Part shown: one piece after another, positions 25,201-30,287 of the stretch
Numbering within the stretch: position 1 is the first letter of the stretch
Layout of the letters: each line of letters opens with the position of its first letter
Assembly (NCBI RefSeq): GCF_000003815.2
Contig: NC_049986.1
Span: 2,398,357-2,450,242, forward strand
Source of the DNA: Branchiostoma floridae
Taxonomy: Eukaryota; Chordata; Leptocardii; Amphioxiformes; Branchiostomatidae
Direction of reading: 5' to 3'
DNA: 51,886 nt
Position numbers and translations under genes: made by a program
The notes under the pieces: generated by a model
Database searches by the model: none
The model's input: the letters and a program-made list of their open reading frames with translations, nothing else
Told to the model about the DNA's origin: nothing

Positions 25201-28200
25201 GTCCCCAGGCTAATGTCACATAGCATATTATTGCAGATTTCATTGATGTAGTTAAAAATATGTACCTGGTGGTTTGACTTGCCCCTCTTGGACACAAAGT
25301 CTTCCTTGTTGACCAGGTCAGCCAGACGCGTGGCTGCTTCGTCCAGTCTGTCTATGGAGATCAGGTAGTCGATGTAGTCCTCTGTGTTTTCTGGGGCCAG
25401 CTGTTAACAAGGCATGAGAGAAAAAGTGTACCTTTAGCAGCGTGCAAAATACCCACTTGCACACTTGCACATTGCAACCACTTTTTGCTTGGTGCAATTT
25501 ACTTATTAACTCAGGTTGCTCAGGGTGCTACTAAGATTTTGAGCCTCAGAACTCGATTTTGTTATCAATTTACTTGGAAGAAATAAATGGACCTAGGCAG
25601 CTGTTTCATATCAGCCAAACATGTATGTATTGTACCTTTTTTTCAGAAATTAGTGAATTGTAGGTGGTGCAACTTGAAATTCAGTTGTGCAACCTAGTTT
25701 TTGCCCCAGGTTGCAAACTGCGTAACCTGGCTCAGAAAAGTATTTTGTACACTGCTTTAGACTACATGGTGAAACTAAAGACTACAGTTGACAAGTCATA
25801 CTTTCATGCTGTTTAAAATTCTGATATACACATGTACTTCAATACAAACGTACATGGGTCAAGAATTAATTGTAGTTGTAACAATAGAAATATTCTTTTC
25901 AGCCATATTATAGGAAAGTTACCTCACTTTTAATCTTTGTCTAGTGTTGAAAAATTCATTTTTCTCATGCATTTAATATTACTACATTATACAAACACAT
26001 CTCAAGCTACATTTTTAACATTACTAAGAAATGAGAAGAAGCCGGACAAATGTATTAGAATAGTTTTAGAACCCATGTTTTCTGTATCTGTATCTGTATC
26101 TATATAGCCGGTATAACCGCCGTTCGGCGTAACGCACCAGCGTTTTAGATTAGTCTTAGAAACCATGTGTACTGTATTATTACCTTTTGTATCTATACGC
26201 CTGTACTTAGCCCGATAGGGCATGAATGTGCAATAAAGGCTATTACATTAACAATATTGTTTGTCGTCTGATGTCATTTTCTATTCATACATCATGTACC
26301 AATTATGTACATGATTGGTATTCTGTTTGTAGATTCTTTTGTCGACTTTTCCCATATCCTTTCATTTTCTGCTTTATACTTACCTGCATATTCTGGGAAA
26401 TTTGATTTAAAACTAATAAAATAATCAAATAAAACATTTTCATAACTATCTGGCTTTAAACCTCAGACTTCAAGGTTAACAGCTTGCCAGACAGGAAAAA
26501 GGAAAGTGATCTCGATCCAGTCTTAGCTCACTGAGGTCTTTTATTGGTCATAACAGAGAGGACAGACACTCTGTACAGTTTTTACAGGTTTGATTCATTG
26601 TCCCAGGGAAAGTCCCCTAGCTCTTTTCGACTAGCACAATGAACAATGGACCGCGGCTTAACGTCCTGTCCTAAGGACTACAACCCTTTCCTGTAGCGTG
26701 CATGTCGGGTGAGTGACACAGCCAGCTCAAACTCACAGCTTCTAGTTCCAGTGACATGGCTACTAACCACTGGCACGGATCGAAATACTTGCAAGTTGCA
26801 AGTTGGCAGAAATTTTACGTTCAATTTGAAAAATTTACATGCAAAATACAACTTGGCGGCGATCGCGACGTGGATCGCTAGCTTGAATCGGCGAATTTTG
26901 ATTACATCTAGTGAAGCTACCGGAGAAAGTTACCGGCAAAAACAAGGAAGGAAAAAGACAGACGTTCATATGTTGTTCTGTCTAAGAGTAGGGTGCCTAA
27001 TTCCTGAGAGTATTTTTTTACGGCCAGGTATTGTCAACATCTAAGATTGCAAGTTCAGAATATTTTTACGTGCAAATCTCGAAAATCATGTGCAAATTGC
27101 AAGTTAAGCATGTCTATTTCGAACCCTGACTGGACTACCAAGCTCACCTTGAGGTAGCGCCTGTAGACTCTAACCGCCGTCTCGTGTAGCGGGTAAGTTT
27201 TAATGAAGTTGAGGTACATGGGCCAGATGCGATGGTGCTGGGTGATGGGGAGCGCTCGCAGCGCGCGGTCAAACGTGCGGCGCGTACGGGTGATCTTCTT
27301 CTGGTCCATCAGGAACACACAGTAGTCCAGCCAGATACGCGGCATCTGTTAAAATATGACACAAAAACTATGATATAATATCTGATAACATGGCTGATAA
27401 AATATCTGCCTTCTTGTATTACTAGAATACATGACATACATGTGTACAAGTGACCACCTAAAATCCAAAAGGACCACCCGCTCTATACAGGGTTTTCATT
27501 GATGTTGTACTAATCATAATTTGAATTCTCCGACGGCCATGTTGGCGGGTAATTGAATCAAACAATAGCAGGTTAACAGACGTACGCTGTAATCCAACAT
27601 GGCGCAGATGACGTCAAATGAAAAGCCTATATTATATATGACCACTTTTTGGTAGTTGTACTATTCCCTTATAGAATATATTGCTCACCTTATGCATGAA
27701 GACAAGGGCTCTCTCAAAGGCATTGTTGACATCTTCATACGCTGGGTCTGTGATACACCTGCCTCGCACCTGCTTCCTTCTCCTCTTCAGGTAGTTGTAC
27801 CACAGCTTGTAGCTGAAACAGGTGCGCATATTGATAATTACTCAACTGTTCTTCGTTCGGTTTAGGAAGCCACCTTCGTCTTGTCAAACTATTGATGGAT
27901 TCATGACAAAGAAGCTTAAGACTGAAATTCCTTTTGAGATCATTATACTTGAAGTTCAATTTAAGTTCACATACATTCTGATCTCTGTTATAGGGCTTAT
28001 TCGCCGTGAAAAAAAATTTTGAAAAGAAAAAAAACATGACAATAAAACCACTGTCAACATTTGAGGATTTACTGTACTATCTATTGTATTTGAGGACTCC
28101 AGGAAGATTAGATTGATGTATTCAACTAATGGAGATTCCTAATAAATAAATAAACAAACAAACAAACAATCTATTCACAAACTTGACTATGTCTCACACA

Positions 28201-28519
28201 CCTGCCAGGCAGTTCCCTCAAGGCCCGTTCATACACCAGGTTGATAGCCTTGCCAGGTGCATTGGTGGTAGTTTTGTGCTCCACGTAACGCAGCCAGCAC
28301 TTCACGGCGAAGGGATTGCGCAAGATATCTTCTTCGTATGCAAGGTCTGTCTCTTCCTAGATATCACACAAATCACGTATTTAATGTTGACAAACAAATA
28401 ATTCAAAACCAAAAGCATGAGCGCCCCCCTCCCCCTTCCAAAACCAACTTCTTTACTTCAAATTTGCTTGGTACTAGCACTCTCACCAGGAGCAGGTCCT
28501 TATTCTCTTCCACCGGCAT
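1130..28519 (-). CDS. XAB2: XAB2 / SYF1 pre-mRNA-splicing factor, complete gene, 18 coding exons
   Basis: Joined exons in coding order: 28519-28487, 28356-28202, 27812-27689, 27345-27148, 25400-25266, 24566-24402, 23777-23633, 22278-22118, 9604-9485, 8646-8546, 7932-7656, 6694-6532, 5852-5639, 4976-4877, 4283-4112, 3489-3369, 2366-2257, 1206-1130. All introns are GT-AG and phases agree; the total is 2571 nt, 856 residues plus TAA, against about 855 in human. The protein is a chain of HAT (half-a-TPR) helical repeats with family landmarks such as [32 protein letters not shown] and [11 protein letters not shown], then an acidic C-terminal tail. Known of the family: nuclear scaffold of the Prp19-associated intron-binding complex (with Aquarius, ISY1, PPIE), required for splicing, and an XPA-binding factor in transcription-coupled nucleotide-excision repair. 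Intron 8 is inflated to 12.5 kb by mobile elements. Identification is firm; single splice junctions could shift by a few bases. Confidence 0.96.
1454..1793. mobile_element. CAGGGCTCGAAATA-family inverted-repeat element (XAB2 intron 17)
   Basis: CAGGGCTCCAAATACTG at the left and ATTTCGAGCCCTG at the right. Interior rich in GGGTGCACCC-type motifs repeated in both orientations. Confidence 0.7.
2257..2366 (-). CDS. XAB2: XAB2 coding exon 17 (residues 795-832), acidic tail
   Basis: Encodes [20 protein letters not shown] and the acidic run [14 protein letters not shown]. Less conserved than the HAT part but in the place and of the composition of the vertebrate acidic tail. Acceptor TCTAG|G, donor G|GTAAGG, ends in phase 1. 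Confidence 0.9.
2431..2613. mobile_element. CAGGGCTCGAAATA-family element (XAB2 intron 16)
   Basis: CAGGCCTCGAAATACCACC to TATTTCGAGCCCTG, with interior TGCAGGT and ACCTGCA repeats in opposite orientations. It starts 65 bp upstream of coding exon 17. Confidence 0.75.
3131..3345. mobile_element. CTGTAAATGCA-family MITE (XAB2 intron 16)
   Basis: TA then CTGTAAATGCA at the left; TGCATTTACA at the right. Inside are repeated, oppositely oriented GCGAACTTAAACCACCGCG-type blocks, so the whole element can fold into a hairpin. Confidence 0.85.
3369..3489 (-). CDS. XAB2: XAB2 coding exon 16 (residues 755-795)
   Basis: Encodes [20 protein letters not shown] and KSQLLFVR, the conserved post-HAT segment. 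Acceptor TTTAG|TG, donor AG|GTCAGA, ends in phase 2. Confidence 0.94.
3490..4111. other. XAB2: XAB2 intron 15
   Basis: AT-rich, with a local 20-bp direct repeat AATTCTGAGTTTTGATT at about 3966 and 4002 followed by AAGGTGGAAGA. No gene or mobile element recognised. Confidence 0.5.
4112..4283 (-). CDS. XAB2: XAB2 coding exon 15 (residues 698-755)
   Basis: Encodes [39 protein letters not shown] and [17 protein letters not shown], the last helical block. Acceptor GCCAG|ACA, donor G|GTCTGT, ends in phase 1. Confidence 0.95.
4377..4818. repeat. 28-bp palindromic minisatellite (XAB2 intron 14)
   Basis: About 15 tandem copies of AGAATCTCTGTCGACAGAGG plus TCGCAATC with variants. Each full unit contains the perfect 14-bp palindrome CTCTGTCGACAGAG. 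A higher-order repeat of 139 bp (five units) recurs at 4501 and 4640. It fills most of the intron between exons 14 and 15. Confidence 0.95.
4877..4976 (-). CDS. XAB2: XAB2 coding exon 14 (residues 664-697)
   Basis: Encodes [20 protein letters not shown] and [13 protein letters not shown]. Acceptor TTCAG|G, donor AGG|GTAAGC, ends in phase 0. The next intron is almost filled by a palindromic minisatellite. Confidence 0.95.
5639..5852 (-). CDS. XAB2: XAB2 coding exon 13 (residues 593-664)
   Basis: Encodes [51 protein letters not shown] and [15 protein letters not shown]. Acceptor GACAG|AT, donor CAG|GTATTG, ends in phase 2. Confidence 0.95.
5853..6531. other. XAB2: XAB2 intron 12
   Basis: Apart from the MITE at 5940-6153 nothing recognisable. 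Stop-free stretches around 6250-6690 on the plus strand are shadows of exon 12 and intron sequence. Confidence 0.5.
5940..6153. mobile_element. CTGTAAATGCA-family MITE (XAB2 intron 12)
   Basis: Begins CTGTAAATGCATTTGAGTTT and ends TTTACAG with TA on each side. Contains the family GCGGTAGTGGGAAAA and GGTGGTTTTAAGTTTGC blocks. Confidence 0.85.
6532..6694 (-). CDS. XAB2: XAB2 coding exon 12 (residues 539-593)
   Basis: Encodes [38 protein letters not shown] and CPPKYAK. Acceptor TCCAG|GCC, donor A|GTGAGT, ends in phase 1. Confidence 0.95.
7246..7441. mobile_element. CTGTAAATGCA-family MITE (XAB2 intron 11)
   Basis: TA-flanked, CTGTAAATGCA to TGCATTTACAG. The internal poly-C stretch (ACCCCCACCCCC) is unlike the other copies. 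Confidence 0.85.
7500..7563 (-). pseudogene. Degenerate tRNA-like sequence (XAB2 intron 11)
   Basis: On the minus strand the B-box GGTTCGATCC sits in a T-arm CCAGG-TTCGATC-CCGGG with one mismatch. The 3' acceptor TGTTGGC pairs with an upstream GGCAACA at six of seven. The span between is about nine bases too short for a normal D-arm and anticodon arm, so it is a truncated tRNA or tRNA-derived SINE remnant. Confidence 0.35.
7656..7932 (-). CDS. XAB2: XAB2 coding exon 11 (residues 446-538)
   Basis: The largest exon (277 nt). Encodes [60 protein letters not shown] and [13 protein letters not shown], several HAT repeats. Acceptor ATTAG|A, donor AAG|GTGGAT, ends in phase 0. Confidence 0.95.
7985..8178. 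mobile_element. Snapback MITE (XAB2 intron 10)
   Basis: Two arms of about 75 bp in inverted orientation, GCCAAAAAGCAGTTACTCAA at the left and TTGAGTAATTGTTTTTGGC at the right, both including CAACTGGATATGATTTTG and GATGGCATCCAC in sense or antisense. The loop is only about 45 bp. Confidence 0.85.
8546..8646 (-). CDS. XAB2: XAB2 coding exon 10 (residues 413-446)
   Basis: Encodes [20 protein letters not shown] and [14 protein letters not shown]. Acceptor ATTAG|GCC, donor GA|GTAAGT, ends in phase 2. A hAT-like MITE starts 82 bp upstream in intron 9. Confidence 0.95.
8728..9123. mobile_element. hAT-type MITE (XAB2 intron 9)
   Basis: Ends CAGGATTGTAGCCAG and GGATACAACCCTG form an imperfect inverted repeat. 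Flanking 8-mers CTCGGTAT and CTTAGTAT match at six of eight. Shares GGAGCATGCTCCCCCGG and the AAATGCTGTTTCTTGCATTT-like block with the 1,960-bp hAT element. Confidence 0.65.
9485..9604 (-). CDS. XAB2: XAB2 coding exon 9 (residues 373-412)
   Basis: Encodes [20 protein letters not shown], then [20 protein letters not shown]. Acceptor TTTCAG|GTT, donor GAT|GTAAGT, phase 0. It follows exon 8 in the protein although a LINE and a 5-kb transposon lie between them. Confidence 0.95.
9605..12149. other. XAB2 intron 8 left part, with a CpG-rich promoter-like island
   Basis: 9605-10800 holds nothing recognisable. About 10800-11700 is much richer in C+G and CpG than its surroundings. It contains ATTACGTCAT (11376-11385, CRE/ATF-like), a GGGTCA direct repeat spaced by four bases (about 11500), TTCTCGCG and GCGAGA boxes, and a G+C palindrome GGGCCCCGGGCCCGGG. 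An inverted repeat AATAACTAC...GTAGTTATT lies at about 11797-11822. No XAB2 exon is missing here. It may be LINE 5' UTR, a separate element, or an orphan promoter. Confidence 0.4.
12333..13091 (+). CDS. LINE ORF1 protein (coiled coil plus RRM-like), 252 aa
   Basis: ATG at 12333 directly after a run of 14 C; the reading frame upstream is open but lacks an ATG. The protein begins [21 protein letters not shown] heptad-rich coiled coil follows (about residues 20-105: [20 protein letters not shown], then [12 protein letters not shown]). Next comes the L1-ORF1p/transposase-22-like segment: [60 protein letters not shown] and [12 protein letters not shown]. Known role of such proteins: RNA-binding trimeric chaperone of the retrotransposition particle. 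It ends 58 bp before ORF2 and is uninterrupted, suggesting a young copy. Confidence 0.85.
   Translation: MAPRKGNTSEDDSVSLSVVKELLELQERNFKSFLDTIMESTHKRMDNIIREVQEIKDSLHFSQKEIDDNKLNLYRHVQKVEDIETEITLLKKDITANDTKVDYLENQSRRNNILIDGVADTKDETWDQCEQKVRDLLKEKLKLDPKQIEIERAHRNGRFQDGGRPRPIVAKLLRFKDKDTIIKRAKYLKGSTIYMNEDFSEKVRQKRKELIPEMKAARERGNIAYLKFDKLIVHPPGEGGADRRRTRADSRH
13150..16203 (+). CDS. LINE ORF2 protein: AP endonuclease and reverse transcriptase, 1017 aa
   Basis: ATG at 13150, stop TGA at 16201-16203, no internal stop. Apurinic-type endonuclease at about 67-290: LFHLNVRSL, catalytic Glu in TETWL (103), GDFNINL (214-220), SDHFPIF (280-286). Reverse transcriptase at about 520-830: [32 protein letters not shown], motif [14 protein letters not shown] (652-664), motif [21 protein letters not shown], motif C catalytic FADDSNLF (740-747), [16 protein letters not shown]. 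The C-terminal region has the [12 protein letters not shown] and WNNLPLHLK patterns common in the CR1/L2/Rex1/Crack branch of the Jockey group. All catalytic residues are present. It lies antisense in XAB2 intron 8. Clade assignment is by eye. Confidence 0.95.
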   Translation: MNSNPPQPSTLIFNPCDLNNLDNGSQISPLDPDTNFLNDFYTSINTTSQYHTVESFNKSCRTPCCNTLSLFHLNVRSLPCHFDELNEYISSLHQHFTVIALTETWLTENIAENYSIPGYNSIHHCRKNRSGGGVSLYIRNDMYHQERGDLEFVIDDTGTKSISIEIIPSNPKEKKTILSCVYRPPNTDIIEFNERIKESINNINRERATCYIIGDFNINLLNNTNQPTTDHINEMFSSGFYPLICRPTRITPYSATLIDNIYTNSGSNNIKVGILITDISDHFPIFLSSELNEPVRQADKISYRQVNTTNIQKFTQSLSEIVWSDVLNETDTEKAYNQFLETYGSLYEKCFPKKTTKISQHSRKKPWLSSGLLKSIRKKNKLYTKYVKNPTPLNHSIYKKYRNKLNHLLKTTKKDYYHKKFNEATSNIKQTWSLINEVINRNKSNSAGPNKIQIGTKTTENKDKICNEFNDFFINIGPTLESKIPKGTQDPLSYITLQVNLSTFVPPTDAEITDIVKNLKDSAAGHDEISPKVLKLSLPYVIAPLTHILSLSLQNGIVPHPLKVAKVTPIFKSSDPLNVNNYRPISVLPCISKVLEKLVYSRLLKHLNQNNILYKHQYGFRKGYSTSLALIHLMEKISTAIDNSEYTIGIFLDLSKAFDTVNHSILLNKLKRYGICDSAIKWFSSYLSNRQQYVALNDNKSQPKIIECGVPQGSILGPLLFLIYINDLEKASSIIFFILFADDSNLFLSNSNFDTLVKLANEEMKKVMSWFEANKLSVNVKKTYYLIFCNRNKTYNKSAKIFLKSVPLSQESQAQFLGIIIDDRLTWKSHITMLGKKISKTIGIIGKLKHILTQKTIITIYNSLIYPYLTYGNIVWGCAYKTTLQPLILLQKRFVRSATGASFHAHSAPLFTKLKILNIFDINRLHLMLFTFKFLNCSLPETFNGLLNLNSHFHNYQTRQSAHFHIPLVRTSVAQMSVKYKCIINWNNLPLHLKCLTSIISFKRNLKNHLLSFPTDI
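18337..18835. repeat. Diverged direct duplication inside the 5-kb element
   Basis: About 170 bp beginning AATTTTCTAGGCTAGGAAAG (near 18340) recurs near 18655 with the same order of blocks (ATCGTCATGGTT, ACCTGTTCCTGAC, CGCAACCATA), offset about 320 bp. Confidence 0.7.
20618..21150. repeat. Tandem repeat near the right end of the 5-kb element
   Basis: Two long copies and a third partial one, each starting CAGTCGGTTCCTCAAAATTG or a close variant (about 20623, 20896, 21098). The first two share GTTCCGGTACGTGACCCTG and GCCGAAAGATCGGGGT. Confidence 0.75.
22118..22278 (-). CDS. XAB2: XAB2 coding exon 8 (residues 319-372)
   Basis: Encodes [15 protein letters not shown], then [18 protein letters not shown] and [10 protein letters not shown], the central conserved SYF1 block. 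Acceptor TTCAG|AC, donor GAG|GTAAAA. An inverted-repeat element starts 45 bp upstream of the acceptor. The downstream intron 8 is 12.5 kb. Confidence 0.95.
22323..22793. mobile_element. TTAGGCCACA-family inverted-repeat element (XAB2 intron 7)
   Basis: Left TTAGGCCACAGCAAGTAAAT, right ATTTACTTGCTGTGGCC. It starts 45 bp upstream of the exon 8 acceptor. Ends of the same type recur at 39086-39123, 43430-43463 and 50068-50098. Confidence 0.7.
22848..23030. repeat. Interlocked inverted repeats in A-B-A'-B' order (XAB2 intron 7)
   Basis: Arm A (22848-22889, CTCTAAATTTTTAGTGTAAA) pairs with A' (22931-22972). Arm B (22890-22936, GTTGGTAGAATACATTATAG) pairs with B' (22983-23030). The order is A B A' B', not the nested A B B' A' of an ordinary hairpin. 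A piece of B' also occurs at about 5365-5396. Confidence 0.85.
23062..23315. mobile_element. hAT-type MITE (XAB2 intron 7)
   Basis: CAGTGTTCTAGCCAG and CTGGCTAGAACCCTG ends; flanking 8-mers CTACATAC and CTACGTAG (six of eight). Contains GGGGACGGAATGGGCAAAAT, shared with the hAT element at 34717-36676. Confidence 0.7.
23633..23777 (-). CDS. XAB2: XAB2 coding exon 7 (residues 271-319)
   Basis: Encodes [28 protein letters not shown] and an acidic linker ([10 protein letters not shown]). Donor G|GTAGGT in phase 1; joined to exon 8 it restores an Asp codon before [12 protein letters not shown]. Confidence 0.93.
23949..24290. mobile_element. CCTAGGCC-family element (XAB2 intron 6)
   Basis: Left AAGGCTTGGGATAAAAATG, right TTTTTTCCTAGGCC. 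Interior GTTTCCTGTTTCAGTCCT, TAGATAGGACAAGC and GGAAGCTATGTGACTC are shared with 44786-45655 and 51553-51886. Confidence 0.7.
24402..24566 (-). CDS. XAB2: XAB2 coding exon 6 (residues 216-270)
   Basis: Encodes [45 protein letters not shown] and RSGHFEK. Acceptor CTCAG|CTG, donor AAG|GTAAAC, phase 0 both ends. Confidence 0.96.
24763..25215. mobile_element. Inverted-repeat element, CATTAGCCTGGG ends (XAB2 intron 5)
   Basis: CATTAGCCTGGGTACCATC at the left and GAATGGTCCCCAGGCTAATG at the right. A second inner inverted pair surrounds AATGGGTTCTAGAGCGC and GCGCTAATGAACCCATT. Confidence 0.75.
25266..25400 (-). CDS. XAB2: XAB2 coding exon 5 (residues 171-215)
   Basis: Encodes [31 protein letters not shown] and [11 protein letters not shown], continuing the HAT array. 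Acceptor AACAG|CTG, donor CAG|GTACAT, phase 0 both ends. A 453-bp inverted-repeat element sits 50 bp downstream in intron 5. Confidence 0.95.
25440..25750. repeat. GCAAC/GTTGC-rich dispersed repeat (XAB2 intron 4)
   Basis: Contains GCAAAATACCCACTTGCAC and later GTTGCAAACTGCGTAACC. A similar block is at about 43770-43880 in GPSM2 intron 4. Ends not clearly defined. Confidence 0.45.
26774..27128. mobile_element. Related TTCGAAATA-ended element (XAB2 intron 4)
   Basis: Left GGATCGAAATACTTGCAAG, right TATTTCGAACCCTG. Interior GCAAGTTGCAAG repeats. It ends 20 bp downstream (transcript sense) of exon 4. Confidence 0.6.
27148..27345 (-). CDS. XAB2: XAB2 coding exon 4 (residues 105-170)
   Basis: Encodes [41 protein letters not shown] and [12 protein letters not shown], consecutive HAT helices nearly identical to vertebrate XAB2. 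Flanked by AACAG and GTGAGC; phase 0 on both sides. Confidence 0.95.
27689..27812 (-). CDS. XAB2: XAB2 coding exon 3 (residues 63-104)
   Basis: Encodes [15 protein letters not shown], then the highly conserved [10 protein letters not shown] and ERALVFMHK. Acceptor TTTCAG|C, donor AAG|GTGAGC, ends in phase 0. Confidence 0.95.
28202..28356 (-). CDS. XAB2: XAB2 coding exon 2 (residues 12-63)
   Basis: Begins [16 protein letters not shown] and contains [11 protein letters not shown] and [10 protein letters not shown], the first HAT repeat of SYF1 proteins. Acceptor CTAG|GAAGAG; donor CAG|GTGTGTGA; ends in phase 2 and joins exon 3 to make LPGSYKLW. Confidence 0.93.
28487..28519 (-). CDS. XAB2: XAB2 coding exon 1 (residues 1-11)
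   Basis: Starts at ATG 28519-28517, context AACATG, and reads [11 protein letters not shown] to the donor G|GTGAGA, phase 0. An in-frame upstream ATG at 28534-28532 would add five residues. A pyrimidine-rich acceptor-like sequence ending at 28545 leaves room for an upstream 5' UTR intron, so the true 5' end is open. The join to exon 2 gives the family sequence leading into the first HAT repeat. Confidence 0.8.
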
Positions 28520-28766
28520 GTTGACAAGTATCATGTGGACCCTTCTGCAGACAAAATAGTGATTCTGAACGCTTGCTGGAAGCAAAAAACAACGTAAAAC
28601 TGGCAAATTTTACGAAATCAGTGCGTCTATGTTAACCTCTCGCGAGACCTGACCAGTTCGCGCGAGAGTTCGTAATGACCAATCAGAGCCGCCGTTGATT
28701 TGAATAGCAGTAATTTGACAAGATTTGGTGGCCTGTATATAATTTCCTATCTCCACAAAATATAGA
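28520..28766. promoter_or_regulatory. Bidirectional promoter between XAB2 and GPSM2
   Basis: Interval between the XAB2 start codon (minus) and the probable GPSM2 first exon (plus). It contains the perfect 10-bp palindrome TCTCGCGAGA at 28638-28647, a motif typical of housekeeping and bidirectional promoters. It also has a CCAAT box (CCAATCAG, 28679-28686) and TATATAA at 28736-28742, oriented for plus-strand transcription about 25-30 bp before the inferred GPSM2 start. A second CG-rich stretch, CGCGCGAG, follows the palindrome. Motifs are seen directly; shared use by both genes is inferred from head-to-head layout. Confidence 0.55.
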
Positions 28767-28859
28767 GATCCTTTGGGGATTTTTGCGTCTTTAAAGTGTG
28801 CGACTGTCGTCATTAGGCTGTTTCGGCGCAGAACAAGGCGGATCCCTAGATGTTCTGAG
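28767..28859 (+). other. GPSM2: Probable 5' UTR exon 1 of GPSM2
   Basis: A GC-richer stretch ends in a strong donor, CTGAG|GTAAGA at 28859/28860, downstream of a CCAAT and TATA pair. The first GPSM2 coding exon (37790) opens with an acceptor one base before the ATG, which requires an upstream non-coding exon. This is the best candidate seen. The start is estimated from the TATA position and is not precise. Confidence 0.45.
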
Positions 28860-29403
28860 GTAAGAAAACGTCAAACTATAGCGCTACCCTTTTTTTCTGA
28901 TGAGAAAAAAAATCGCCGCCTCTTGACTTTGTAGCCGACTGTTGGCTAAAAATTTGTAACTTGTCGTCTGAGATGGCACACACGAGTCTATTCCAACGGG
29001 AGCAGAAAATTCAAAATGCTCCACGTTTCCAACGGGATTCAAGCCAAGGCAGAATCCTCTGCTAAACGGCCTTCCTTTCAACAAACAAGATCGGCAGCGG
29101 TGAAGTGTTTTTCTTGGCACTGTCAGAGACTGTCATCATGAGCCCCCCTCCCCTACTGAAAGTCGGTGTTGGACCGCTTGCTGTCAAATATCACAGAAAT
29201 TAGCCAAGAAGCTTAGCCGTTGTTCTGATGCCCAAGCACGGACTCTTTTGAATCTTACATGTCGGGCATTTATTGATTCGTGCAAAGCTTGTAATCCCCT
29301 TTCTTGTCCTGTACACCTAACGCTAACAAACCACTCGAGAAAAATTATACCTTGCTCAAAAACGCAAGAATTTTGAAGAAGCATTATGATGAGATATCTA
29401 CAG

Positions 29404-29487
29404 TATGTAACGTTACAGATGTGTGGCTTCTTGTGGTTACTGATGTAATCTTGATAGCTCCTCTCCAGGTCAATTAACACCCCTACC
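29404..29487 (-). other. Second unidentified exon-like segment, minus strand
   Basis: After an acceptor GATTGTTAG| the frame that continues from the 30231-30287 segment reads VGVLIDLERSYQDYISNHKK and PHICN. The donor is weak (T|GTAACG or C|GTTACA). Not recognised; kept only because the composition looks protein-like and the phase agrees. Confidence 0.2.
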
Positions 29488-29710
29488 TAACAATCATCAG
29501 TGAAAGGAGATAAAAATTATTATCGATCCAAGACAAAATGTATGGTACATACGATGTTGGGGGTGAGGAAAGTCACAGTATCAGGTTACAAGAACATTGC
29601 ATCGATACATTTGTAATGTGGCATGTGTTATTCATCACAAGAAGTGTTAGTGTTGAGTAAATTTGCATGTGTATGGGAAGCCAGATGAGGTACACAGTAG
29701 CAGAGGTGAT

Positions 29711-30172
29711 CTAATCATCCCAGACATCACCTCTAGACTGGTACCAGCCAATCAGTAGCTTCTCAGGATAGACTGGTACCAGCCAATCATGACCTTCTCA
29801 GGTAATCTAATCATCCCAGATATCACCTCTAGACTGGTACCAGCCAATCAGTAGCTTCTCAGGATAGACTGGTACCAGCCAATCATGACCTTCTCAGGTA
29901 ATCTAATCATCCCAGATATCACCTCTAGACTGGTACCAGCCAATCAGTAGCATCTCAGGATAGACTGGTACAGGCCATTGGCAAATCAGTAGCTTCTCAG
30001 TATAGACTGGTACAGGCCATTGGCAAATCAGTAGCTTCTCAGGATAGACTGGTACAGGCCATTGGCAAATCAGTAGCTTCTCAGGATAGACTGGTACCAG
30101 CCAATCATGACCTTCTCAGGTAATCTAATCATCCCAGACAGCACCTCCAGAATGGTACCAGCCAATCAGTAG
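29711..30172. repeat. Minisatellite carrying CCAAT boxes (GPSM2 intron 1)
   Basis: Basic block GACTGGTACCAGCCAATCA plus GTAGCTTCTCAGGATA or TGACCTTCTCAGG, organised in 96-bp higher-order units starting near 29711, 29807 and 29903, then variant units with GGCCATTGGCAAATCAGTAG. About seven copies keep CAGCCAATCA, a good NF-Y consensus; in the variants an inverted ATTGG remains. About 0.85 kb downstream of the inferred GPSM2 first exon. Confidence 0.93.
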
Positions 30173-30230
30173 TCTCCAAGCAGTTCCTATGGTGCCATAA
30201 GATAGTATCAAAGCTGGCCAAGGAGTATAC

Positions 30231-30287
30231 CTGGCCAAGGGAGTCAAATGGCACGTAGTCTGACAGAAGTGGCATGGGTTCAGAGAT
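30231..30287 (-). other. Unidentified exon-like segment, minus strand
   Basis: A 57-nt open segment bounded by a strong acceptor (CTTTCTCCTGCGCAG|) and a donor (CAG|GTATAC), translating to ISEPMPLLSDYVPFDSLGQ. It lies upstream of XAB2 within GPSM2 intron 1. I do not recognise the sequence. It could be part of an unknown gene, an upstream XAB2 exon, or chance. Confidence 0.25.

Noticed and set aside
26709-27044. 111-residue plus-strand ORF
   Set aside because: Overlaps an inverted-repeat element in XAB2 intron 4 and matches no family.
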